Of a stretch of 7,672 nt of DNA, positions 1 through 6,042 are shown one piece after another. The stretch's first letter is position 1. The number at the start of each line of letters is the position of its first letter. The stretch spans positions 33,065-40,736 of the forward strand of contig DBYS01000006.1 in NCBI GenBank assembly GCA_002310195.1. Reading direction: 5' to 3'. Position numbers and translations under genes: made by a program. The notes under the pieces were generated by a model, which was not told the DNA's origin, did not search any database, and saw only the letters and a program-made list of their open reading frames with translations. This DNA is from Bacteroidales bacterium UBA1180 (lineage in GTDB: Bacteria; Bacteroidota; Bacteroidia; Bacteroidales; Paludibacteraceae).

Positions 1-1580
1 CGCTTAGCGTCGCGGTTGAACTCAAGGATCTTCACTTCCAGTTCGTCGCCAACAGCCACAGGGCTCTTGTCTTCCTTCTGGAGATGACGTGTCGGGCAGA
101 AACCTTCAACACCCTCGTCGAGGAGGATAGTAGCGCCCTTGTCCGTGATCTCGAGTACCTTGCCGGTAACGATCGTGTCAACACCGAACTTAGCCTCAAG
201 CTCTTCCCAAGGATTCTCCTCGAGCTGCTTGTGACCAAGGCTCAGACGGCGATTCTCCTTGTCGATATCGAGAACGACAACTTCGATCTCGGCACCGATA
301 GAGGTGAACTCATTCGGGTGTTTGATCTTCTTCGTCCAGCTCAGGTCGCTGATATGGATCAGGCCTTCAACGCCCTCTTCCAGTTCAACGAATACGCCGA
401 ATCCGGTGAAGTTACGCACCTTGGCGAAGTGACGTGTACCAATAGCGTACTTCGTGTCGATGGTCTCCCAAGGATCAGCCTTGAGCTGCTTGATACCGAG
501 CGACATCTTGCGGTCGGCGCGGTCGAGCGTCAGGATGACGCACTCAACCTCCTGGCCAACCTTGAGGTAGTCGTTAGCGGAGCGGAGGTGTTGGCTCCAG
601 CTCATCTCGCTGACATGCACGAGGCCTTCAACGCCCTCGGCAACCTCAACGAATGCTCCGTAATCGGTCATGACAACAACTTTACCCTTGATCTTGTCAC
701 CAACCTTCAGGTTAGCGTCCAGAGCATCCCAAGGATGCGGGGTGAGCTGCTTCAAGCCGAGAGCAATACGCTTCTTGTCCTCGTCGAAATCAAGGATAAC
801 CACGTTGATCTTCTGGTCGAGTTGCACGATCTCTTTCGGATCGCTTACGCGGCCCCAGCTCAGGTCTGTGATGTGGATCAGGCCGTCAACACCGCCAAGG
901 TCGATGAATACACCATAGTTGGTGATGTTCTTAACCGTACCCTCAAGTACCTGACCCTTCTCGAGCTTGCTGACGATCTCTTTCTTCTGTGCTTCGAGCT
1001 CGGCCTCGATGAGAGCCTTGTGCGAAACAACAACGTTGCGGAACTCAGGATTGATCTTAACGATCTTGAACTCCATGGTCTTGCCCACGAACTGGTCGTA
1101 GTCACGGATCGGACGGATGTCAATCTGGCTGCCCGGCAGGAAGGCTTCCATGCCGAGTACATCAACGATCATGCCACCTTTGGTGCGGCACTTGATGTAA
1201 CCTTGAACGATCTCTTCCTTCTCGCAAGCCTCGTTAACGCGGTCCCAAGCTTGGGCGGCACGAGCCTCCTTGTGCGAAAGAACGAGCTGGCCGTTCTTGT
1301 CCTCTTGACTTTGGATATACACTTCCACCTTGTCGCCCTCTTTGAGATCGGGGTTGTAGCGGAACTCCGAAGCAGGGATGATACCGTCGGACTTGAAACC
1401 AACGTTCACAACTACTTCGCGTTTGTTAACAGAAACGACGGTACCTTCAACGACCTCGTTCTCTTTGATGGCGCTGAGTGAGCCATCGTACTTCGCAATC
1501 TCGGCTTCGTTCTTTGCGCCCTTGACGTTTGCCTCGTACGCATCCCAGTCGAAATTGCCAAAAATTTGATTCTCTGCCAT
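1..1580 (-). CDS. rpsA: 30S ribosomal protein S1, 3' end beyond the window
   Basis: S1 binds mRNA on the small ribosomal subunit and helps initiation, which matters in a lineage that rarely uses Shine-Dalgarno pairing. The 526 visible residues begin MAENQIFGNF and show consecutive S1/OB modules at about 43-105, 122-188, 208-277, 293-365, 380-452 and 468 to the edge. The central modules carry the typical G-x-FV/I and GL-hydrophobic-H-hydrophobic-S/T cores (YGVFIDLGGVDGLIHITDLSW, with near copies at 307-328 and 394-415). Linkers repeat a KQL..(N/D/H)PW motif three times (278-284, 365-371, 452-458). The first two modules are more divergent, as is usual in S1. Family proteins are near 560-600 residues, so only a short C-terminal part is missing. 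The ATG at 1580 follows an in-frame leader with no Shine-Dalgarno sequence. A long open frame on the opposite strand is a codon-bias shadow. The identification is secure from the sequence itself. Confidence 0.97.
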   Translation of the reverse strand, partial: MAENQIFGNFDWDAYEANVKGAKNEAEIAKYDGSLSAIKENEVVEGTVVSVNKREVVVNVGFKSDGIIPASEFRYNPDLKEGDKVEVYIQSQEDKNGQLVLSHKEARAAQAWDRVNEACEKEEIVQGYIKCRTKGGMIVDVLGMEAFLPGSQIDIRPIRDYDQFVGKTMEFKIVKINPEFRNVVVSHKALIEAELEAQKKEIVSKLEKGQVLEGTVKNITNYGVFIDLGGVDGLIHITDLSWGRVSDPKEIVQLDQKINVVILDFDEDKKRIALGLKQLTPHPWDALDANLKVGDKIKGKVVVMTDYGAFVEVAEGVEGLVHVSEMSWSQHLRSANDYLKVGQEVECVILTLDRADRKMSLGIKQLKADPWETIDTKYAIGTRHFAKVRNFTGFGVFVELEEGVEGLIHISDLSWTKKIKHPNEFTSIGAEIEVVVLDIDKENRRLSLGHKQLEENPWEELEAKFGVDTIVTGKVLEITDKGATILLDEGVEGFCPTRHLQKEDKSPVAVGDELEVKILEFNRDAK

Positions 1581-1599
1581 GATTGGTAGATGGATTGGT

Positions 1600-1647
1600 G
1601 GGAACCAGGGTCCTAGAATTCTACGAAACTAGTGCGCTGGGATTCCC
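1600..1647 (-). promoter_or_regulatory. possible hairpin in the rpsA leader
   Basis: In the rpsA transcript, GGGAA plus CCAG (complement of 1637-1647, with a 2-nt bulge) can pair with CTGG plus TTCCC (complement of 1600-1608). That gives nine base pairs, and CTAG/CTAG (1613-1616 with 1629-1632) can extend the stem across a symmetrical internal loop. The structure ends about 19 nt before the start codon, where it could influence initiation. S1 represses its own translation in E. coli through a structured leader. A similar role here is only inference, because one sequence gives no covariation. Confidence 0.35.
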
Positions 1648-1711
1648 GTTAAAGGGTTAATGATTGTGCTTGATTGCCGAGACTCTCGCATAGCTCGCGC
1701 AAAAAAGCGTG

Positions 1712-1743
1712 CAAAGATATGAAAATATTTTCATATTTCCAAA
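1712..1743 (-). promoter_or_regulatory. rpsA promoter, Bacteroidota type
   Basis: Read on the minus strand, TTTG (1743-1740) is followed after exactly 20 bp by TATCTTTG (1719-1712). This matches the Bacteroidota -33/-7 consensus TTTG and TAnnTTTG. Transcription would start near 1705, giving an rpsA leader of about 125 nt. The spacer holds a 20-bp palindrome, listed separately. Confidence 0.8.
1717..1736. repeat. perfect 20-bp palindrome inside the rpsA promoter
   Basis: The sequence consists of ATATGAAAAT followed directly by its exact reverse complement, with no mismatch and no central spacer. It covers most of the gap between the -33 and -7 boxes and overlaps the first bases of the -7 box. 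A protein dimer bound here would block RNA polymerase, so it is an operator candidate. AT-rich spacers form short palindromes easily, but a perfect 10-bp half-site is less expected. No regulator can be named. Confidence 0.5.
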
Positions 1744-1757
1744 TCTGCACGCAACAA

Positions 1758-1778
1758 TTCCGCGCAAATCTTGCGGAA
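1758..1778 (-). terminator. weak hairpin after the glycosyltransferase gene
   Basis: About 24 nt past the glycosyltransferase stop codon the minus-strand transcript can fold as TTCCGC, a 9-nt loop and GCGGAA. An alternative fold pairs CGCAA with TTGCG around a 3-nt loop. Only a broken T stretch (TTGTTG) follows, so it is a poor intrinsic terminator. Its place between this stop codon and the rpsA promoter is the main argument for it. Confidence 0.35.
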
Positions 1779-1801
1779 CGCAATGTTTGGTTTTCAATCC
1801 G

Positions 1802-3007
1802 TCAGACTGCACGGCGTTTGCCGATGCGTCTTGTATGATGGTCAGTTAAGGTTCTCTTGTCGGCAATCTCTTGTTGCAGCATCTGCTCAAAGAGCATGAC
1901 ACACCGGCTGAGGCTGTACCGTTTGGCGGCTACGGCGTACTTGCGTCCCATCCGTTCGCGCTCTTCGGGATGATCGAGCCAGTAGTCGATAGCGCGTGCC
2001 AGATCCTTCGGATCACCTGCGCGGAACAGGCTGCGCTCGTCGAGTGCAAACTGTGGCGTGGCGCTGGCCTCGGCGTTGGCTATAACAGGCACGAGCCCCG
2101 TAGCAAAAGCCTCGATGCAGCTGATAGCCTCGATCTCCATGTCCGAAGCGTGGATATACAAGTCAGTGGTCAGCAGCTGCTGTATCAGTTCGGGGCGCTG
2201 GCAGTAGATGAATTGCGGCTTGTTTTGCAGTTTGCGGCCGAGGCGTTCGTAGCGCTTGTACTCCGGTCCTTTGCCGGCAAACACCAGTTGAATCCTGTCG
2301 GCGTACTTGCTGTACTCCATCGCGCGGATAATCACATCCTGCCGCTTCTCCTGACTCAGTCGCCCGATCATCATGATCTTAATCATCCGTTCGCCGGTTT
2401 GCTCCGGCCGGGAGTTGCGGGTAGGGACTTGCAGGAACTCGTCGTGTATGCCGTTGGATATGATATGCATTTGTGCCTTGAAGTCTCGTGCACGCAGTTC
2501 GTCAGCAATGAACGCGCTGGGCGTGTGTATGTGCCGTACGCGGCTATACGTCGTGCGGCGGAAGATGCTGTATATTAGCTCGTTCACCCACTTGACCTTG
2601 CCCAGCCCGAGCGAGGCGGTGATGTTCTGCGGCTGCACATGAAACGCGGCCGTCACGGGTTTGCCTGCCGCATTGCAGTAGTTCACCACATCGTTCGAGA
2701 GGAAGAACGGCGTATAGACATGCACCACATCCGCCCAGTCGCACGCCTCGCGGATGAGAGCCGAGTTGGTGTTGGCGTAGAAGAAGTCGTGCCGCTCGCA
2801 CATAAACTGGAATATGGGGAAGTGGTAGATCCCCGTGCAATAATCGCCGTCGGTCATGCCGGCGTCCTGTTCGGTTTTTGGTTTGTCGCCACAGAGCAAA
2901 CGCACCTCGTGTCCGCGTGCCCTCAGCCCCGCAGCGTATCGCTGCCCCGAGATGCTTGTGCCGTTGTTTGACGTATAAAACGTGTCAATTACGAATAGAA
3001 TTTTCAT
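1802..3007 (-). CDS. GT4-family glycosyltransferase, possibly glycolipid-forming
   Basis: This 401-residue protein is a GT-B retaining glycosyltransferase, expected to transfer a sugar from a nucleotide donor at the cytoplasmic membrane face. The N-terminal Rossmann strand is MKILFVIDTFYTSNNGTS (1-18). The donor-binding C-terminal domain has GRLSQEKRQDV (215-225), GKGPE (245-249) and the EX7E motif of GT4 enzymes (E291, E299), followed by FATGLVPVIA. FHVQPQN (122-128) recalls bacterial diacylglycerol glycosyltransferases, so a glycolipid product is possible, but the acceptor is unknown. There is no signal peptide or membrane segment, and the tail is strongly basic (HHTRRIGKRRAV), which could favour membrane association. 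The frame stays open to an ATG at 3064, but that start lies upstream of the -7 box and the predicted transcript start. I therefore chose the ATG at 3007, which begins the conserved fold; an ATG at 3019 is a minor alternative. It has its own promoter, divergent from prs. Confidence 0.88.
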   Translation of the reverse strand: MKILFVIDTFYTSNNGTSISGQRYAAGLRARGHEVRLLCGDKPKTEQDAGMTDGDYCTGIYHFPIFQFMCERHDFFYANTNSALIREACDWADVVHVYTPFFLSNDVVNYCNAAGKPVTAAFHVQPQNITASLGLGKVKWVNELIYSIFRRTTYSRVRHIHTPSAFIADELRARDFKAQMHIISNGIHDEFLQVPTRNSRPEQTGERMIKIMMIGRLSQEKRQDVIIRAMEYSKYADRIQLVFAGKGPEYKRYERLGRKLQNKPQFIYCQRPELIQQLLTTDLYIHASDMEIEAISCIEAFATGLVPVIANAEASATPQFALDERSLFRAGDPKDLARAIDYWLDHPEERERMGRKYAVAAKRYSLSRCVMLFEQMLQQEIADKRTLTDHHTRRIGKRRAV

Positions 3008-3041
3008 ACTTGTTAGCATTAGTTTTTTACAAATTTCGCTG

Positions 3042-3072
3042 CAAAGATACGGCATTTTCGGCAATTATGCAA
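3042..3072 (-). promoter_or_regulatory. glycosyltransferase gene promoter, Bacteroidota type
   Basis: On the minus strand TTG (3072-3070, in the context ATTGC) lies 20 bp before TATCTTTG (3049-3042). The -7 box is a full match and the -33 box a partial one. Transcription would start near 3035, about 28 nt before the ATG at 3007. This argues against translation from the ATG at 3064. Confidence 0.72.
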
Positions 3073-3223
3073 TACCTATATTAGCAGCCGTCAACAAAAT
3101 ACAAAACTCCGACCCCTCAATATAATGCAGCGTACTTTGTATCTTAATAATCGTCCGATTGGCCGTACAACCCGGGTGTCTGCACAGAAAAATGCGGTAA
3201 ACAACAGTTTTCTTAATAGAAAA

Positions 3224-3255
3224 TTTGCAAATATCAAAAATTTTTCGTAACTTTG
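3224..3255 (+). promoter_or_regulatory. prs operon promoter, Bacteroidota type
   Basis: TTTG (3224-3227), a 20-bp AT-rich spacer and TAACTTTG (3248-3255) match the Bacteroidota housekeeping consensus. The start would be near 3262, leaving a leader of about 64 nt before the prs ATG at 3326. No other convincing promoter was seen before any of the following four genes, so this one probably drives all five. Confidence 0.8.
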
Positions 3256-3325
3256 TAGTCGCAAATGGTATGCCCTGCCGTAGCGTGCCGTTTTGCCCAA
3301 CAGTGAATGCTTAAATTCTCAAACT

Positions 3326-4285
3326 ATGCTCATCGAGGCTAACCCTTTCAAAGTTTTTGCAGGTAGCCAAGGCCAGGCTATTGCTCAGCGTGTGTGCGAA
3401 CACCTGAAATGCAGTTTAGGCCACGTAAAGATCGAACGGTTCTCCGACGGCGAGTACGCCGCCACGTTCGAGGATTCGGTTCGCGGTCAGTCAGTCTATC
3501 TTATTCAGTCCACCAACCCCACAGCGGATAACCTGATGGAGCTGCTGCTGATGATCGACGCCGCCAAGCGTGCGAGCGCGTACAAGGTCATTGCCGTGAT
3601 TCCGTACTTCGGCTGGGCGCGCCAGGATCGCAAGGACAAACCGCGCGTCAGCATCGGCGCGAAGCTCGTGGCAAACATCCTGCAAGTGGCAGGTGCCGAC
3701 CGAATAATCGTAGTCGATCTGCATGCCGACCAGATCCAGGGATTCTTCGATATCCCTGTCGATCACCTGTTCGGCAGCAATGTGCTTGCACCGTACGTCG
3801 AGAACCTCGGGATGGACAACCTGATCATCGCCTCGCCGGATGTGGGCGGCTCGAAACGCGCAGCGAACTTCTGCAAGAAACTCAATGCGCAGACAGGCAA
3901 AGAAGTGCCGATGGTGATCTGCTACAAGCACCGTCCCGAAGCGAACCGTATCAGTGAGATGCGCGTGCTGGGCGATGTGGCCGGCAAGGATGTGGTGATC
4001 ATCGACGATATAGTGGATACGGCCGGCACCCTGTGCAAGGCAGCAAATGTGATGAAGGAAGCCGGTGCACGCAGCGTACGGGCGGTGATCTCGCACGGCA
4101 TCATGTCCGGCAATGCGTCCGAAAAAGTGATGGAGAGCGAACTGGAGGAGCTTGTGATCACCGACAGTATACCGTTTGACACCGCGCGCTGCCCGAAGGT
4201 GAAGATCGTAAGCATGGCAGTGCCTATCGCCAAAACGATCCTTGCTATTCAAGAACATAGGAGCATCAGTGAGCAGAACATTTGA
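3326..4285 (+). CDS. prs: ribose-phosphate pyrophosphokinase (PRPP synthetase)
   Basis: The enzyme moves pyrophosphate from ATP to ribose 5-phosphate, making PRPP for purine, pyrimidine, histidine, tryptophan and NAD synthesis in the cytoplasm. All class I landmarks are visible in the 319 residues: FSDGE (39-43), the ATP-binding flexible loop YFGWARQDRKDKPRVS (94-109), the metal and pyrophosphate loop DLHADQIQGFF (131-141), SPDVGG (170-175) and the PRPP-binding loop VVIIDDIVDTAGT (223-235). The length is normal for the family. The frame is open back to a TTG at 3293, but I chose the first ATG, at 3326. It follows an A/T-rich leader and places the conserved FxVFAG strand near the N-terminus, as in relatives. 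The gene heads a tight cluster, and its 3' end overlaps the next gene by 17 bp. Confidence 0.97.
   Translation: MLIEANPFKVFAGSQGQAIAQRVCEHLKCSLGHVKIERFSDGEYAATFEDSVRGQSVYLIQSTNPTADNLMELLLMIDAAKRASAYKVIAVIPYFGWARQDRKDKPRVSIGAKLVANILQVAGADRIIVVDLHADQIQGFFDIPVDHLFGSNVLAPYVENLGMDNLIIASPDVGGSKRAANFCKKLNAQTGKEVPMVICYKHRPEANRISEMRVLGDVAGKDVVIIDDIVDTAGTLCKAANVMKEAGARSVRAVISHGIMSGNASEKVMESELEELVITDSIPFDTARCPKVKIVSMAVPIAKTILAIQEHRSISEQNI
4259..4263 (+). promoter_or_regulatory. Shine-Dalgarno site deciding the cyclase start
   Basis: AGGAG lies five bases before the GTG at 4269, inside the end of prs. It favours that GTG over the TTG at 4242 in the same frame. The other starts in this window lack such a clear site, so this one may serve to re-load ribosomes finishing prs. 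Confidence 0.6.
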
Positions 4286-5291
4286 TATATTGCTTTTCTG
4301 TATCCTGCTGCTGGCGGGATGCGGTGCTGCGCCCAAACAATCGCCGGCAGGGGTTTTGCCTGAGGTAACGTTCGATGCCGATAGTGCGTACGCGTTTGTA
4401 GCGGGGCAGGTGGCTTTCGGTCCGCGTGTGCCAGGCACAGATGCCCATCACGATTGCGTGCAGTACATTGGTCGCACGCTGGAGCGATTTGGTGCGAAGG
4501 TTGAAGTGCAGACAGGCGAAGTGATGCGTTACGACGGCGAGTGGCAGCACGTGGCTAACATCTGTGCGTATCTGCCAGCCGATTCGGCTTATGCTTGCGA
4601 ACCGCACGTGCTGCTCTGTTCACACTACGACAGCCGTCCATGGGCTGATCAGGAGGATGATTATGACCAAAGGATGACTGCGATCCCCGGCGCGAATGAC
4701 GGCGCAAGCGGAGTAGGGGTGCTGATGGAGATTGCCCGGCAATGGCCGCAACTCAGGGAGCGTAAGCGCCCCGTAGATATAGTGCTGTTCGATTGCGAAG
4801 ATATGGGTACGCCGGCATTCTATACAGGCCAGCAGCGAAACCATACATGGTGTCTCGGTGCACAACTCTGGGCAAGGCAGTACAGCCAAAAAGTGAACGC
4901 TAACGCAATTCAAGAGCACAAAGCAAACGCTAACCAAGAGTATGCCTTCGGCATCCTGCTGGATATGGTTGGTGACCCGAACGCTTCGTTCCCGCGCGAG
5001 TACTACAGCGAGCAATACGCCGCGAAGTACGTGGACAAGATCTGGCGTGCTGCCGAGCAGATGGGATTTGCGCACCGGTTTGTCAGCGATAAGGCGTACC
5101 CGATAACCGATGACCACTATTACGTGAATACGATAGCCAAAATCCCGTGTGTGGATGTCATCCACTATGTGCCGGGTTCCGAGACAGGCTTCGCATGGTG
5201 GTGGCACACGCACAACGACGATATGAACAACATCAACCCGAACACCCTGCAAGAGGTCGGGAAAGTGCTGATGCAAGTAATAAGCGAATAA
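4269..5291 (+). CDS. M28-family glutaminyl cyclase-like lipoprotein
   Basis: This is probably a zinc-dependent type II glutaminyl cyclase, turning N-terminal glutamine of exported proteins into pyroglutamate. It has 340 residues: a hydrophobic signal segment (6-16) ends in the lipobox LAGC with lipidated Cys18, so it is likely anchored facing the periplasm. The M28 metal site is seen as HYDSRPWAD (119-127), GANDGASG (142-149, D144 a ligand), FDCEDMG (174-180, E177 the likely catalytic acid and D178 a ligand), LLDMVGDPN (230-238) and WWHTHNDDM (311-319, H313 a ligand). SRPWAD and the tryptophan before HT fit glutaminyl cyclases better than M28 aminopeptidases. Many Bacteroidota proteins cut by signal peptidase I begin with glutamine, which makes the role plausible. 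The start is a GTG with AGGAG upstream, overlapping prs by 17 bp; sufC follows after 1 bp. An Asn/Ala-rich insertion with an internal repeat lies at 207-225. An aminopeptidase is the alternative. Confidence 0.85.
   Translation: MSRTFDILLFCILLLAGCGAAPKQSPAGVLPEVTFDADSAYAFVAGQVAFGPRVPGTDAHHDCVQYIGRTLERFGAKVEVQTGEVMRYDGEWQHVANICAYLPADSAYACEPHVLLCSHYDSRPWADQEDDYDQRMTAIPGANDGASGVGVLMEIARQWPQLRERKRPVDIVLFDCEDMGTPAFYTGQQRNHTWCLGAQLWARQYSQKVNANAIQEHKANANQEYAFGILLDMVGDPNASFPREYYSEQYAAKYVDKIWRAAEQMGFAHRFVSDKAYPITDDHYYVNTIAKIPCVDVIHYVPGSETGFAWWWHTHNDDMNNINPNTLQEVGKVLMQVISE
4896..4940 (+). repeat. short imperfect direct repeat inside the cyclase gene
   Basis: AACGCTAAC occurs at 4896-4904 and 4926-4934, and CAAGAG follows at 4911-4916 and 4935-4940. 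The first unit carries six extra bases (GCAATT). It encodes NANAIQE and NANQE within a loop between WCLGAQLWARQ and the AFGILLDMVG strand. Its size and position suggest a local in-frame duplication in a surface loop. Confidence 0.55.
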
Positions 5292-5292
5292 A

Positions 5293-6042
5293 ATGTTAGA
5301 AATACGCAACTTACACGCCTCGATAGCAGGCAAAGAAATACTCAAAGGCATCAACCTGCACATCGCTGCAGGCGAGACGCACGCGATCATGGGGCCGAAC
5401 GGTGCCGGCAAATCAACGTTGAGTGCCGTGCTGGCAGGTAATCCCGCATATACGGTTACCGAAGGAGAGGTGCTCTTCAACGGCAAGGATCTGCTCAGTA
5501 TGCCGCCCGAGATCAGGGCACGCGAGGGATTGTTCCTGTCGTTTCAGTACCCTGTGGAGATACCGGGCGTGAGCATGACGAACTTTATGCGTGCGGCAGT
5601 CAACGCCAAGCGCGAACACCAAGGGCTGCCGGCGCTGAATGCAGGCGAGTTCCTCAAACTGATGCGCGCCAAGCGTGCGCTTGTGGAGCTTGACAACAAA
5701 CTGGCGGGGCGCAGTGTGAACGAAGGATTCTCTGGCGGCGAGAAGAAACGCAACGAGATCTTCCAGATGGCGATGCTCGAGCCGTGTCTGTCCATACTCG
5801 ATGAGACAGACTCCGGCTTGGATATTGATGCGCTGCGTATAGTGGCCGAGGGCGTGAACAAACTGCACAACAGTCATAACGCCACAATCGTGATCACGCA
5901 CTATCAGCGGCTGCTGGACTACATTGTGCCGGACTACGTACATATACTCGCTGACGGGCAGATCATCCGCACAGGCGGCAAGGAACTTGCGTTGGAATTG
6001 GAAGAAAGCGGTTATGCAGGACTTACAGCTCATAAAGGGTGA
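5293..6042 (+). CDS. sufC: Fe-S cluster assembly ATPase SufC
   Basis: SufC is the cytoplasmic ABC-type ATPase of the SUF system. It binds SufB and SufD and changes their shape so that an iron-sulfur cluster can be built on the scaffold. The 249 residues, a normal length, contain Walker A GPNGAGKS (34-41), the Q-loop in SFQYPVEIPGV (83-93), the ABC signature FSGGEKKRNE (146-155), Walker B LSILDE (166-171), the D-loop SGLDIDAL (174-181) and the H-loop histidine H203 in VITHYQRLL. SFQYP.EIPGV, GGEKKRNE and DE.DSGLD.DAL separate SufC from transport ATPases. The ATG at 5293 comes 1 bp after the preceding stop, so coupled translation is likely. It overlaps the sufD-like gene by 29 bp. No sufB or sufS lies beside it, although sufB normally neighbours sufC. 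Confidence 0.97.
   Translation: MLEIRNLHASIAGKEILKGINLHIAAGETHAIMGPNGAGKSTLSAVLAGNPAYTVTEGEVLFNGKDLLSMPPEIRAREGLFLSFQYPVEIPGVSMTNFMRAAVNAKREHQGLPALNAGEFLKLMRAKRALVELDNKLAGRSVNEGFSGGEKKRNEIFQMAMLEPCLSILDETDSGLDIDALRIVAEGVNKLHNSHNATIVITHYQRLLDYIVPDYVHILADGQIIRTGGKELALELEESGYAGLTAHKG

Larger units (their letters stand above)
3008..3325. other. AT-rich divergent intergenic region
   Basis: This 318-bp gap separates the leftward glycosyltransferase gene from rightward prs and holds one promoter for each, listed separately. The middle, about 3073-3223, shows no convincing gene, RNA or terminator. An open frame of about 69 codons on the minus strand (3300-3091) reads into the other promoter and has no recognisable protein features, so I do not call it a gene. 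Short self-complementary words occur at 3170-3177 (ACCCGGGT), 3223-3232 (ATTTGCAAAT, over the prs -33 box) and 3236-3245 (AAAAATTTTT). Confidence 0.7.

Noticed and set aside
200..1000. Repeated DNA segments in rpsA as a possible mobile or recombination element
   Set aside because: They are the diverged copies of the S1 module and the KQL..PW linkers expected in this gene.
84..1481. A 465-codon open frame on the plus strand opposite rpsA
   Set aside because: It is fully antisense to clear S1 domains, has no recognisable motif, and arises from the codon bias of a highly expressed gene.
1590..1800. A known riboswitch class in the rpsA leader
   Set aside because: I recognise no conserved riboswitch core, only a plain bulged hairpin.
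3104..3145. A TACTTTG word near 3133 as an extra promoter
   Set aside because: It lacks the two-base gap of TAnnTTTG and has no TTTG box about 20 bp upstream.
3091..3300. A 69-codon open frame on the minus strand in the divergent gap
   Set aside because: It crosses the prs promoter, has no promoter of its own and no recognisable protein feature, and its composition is like the noncoding DNA around it.
3491..4438. A 315-codon open frame on the minus strand opposite prs
   Set aside because: It lies across conserved prs motifs and the start of the cyclase gene, is rich in His and Ala as antisense frames often are, and shows no domain.
4620..5486. A 288-codon open frame on the minus strand opposite the cyclase and sufC
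   Set aside because: The plus strand here encodes well-recognised catalytic motifs in two genes; the minus frame crosses both and has none.
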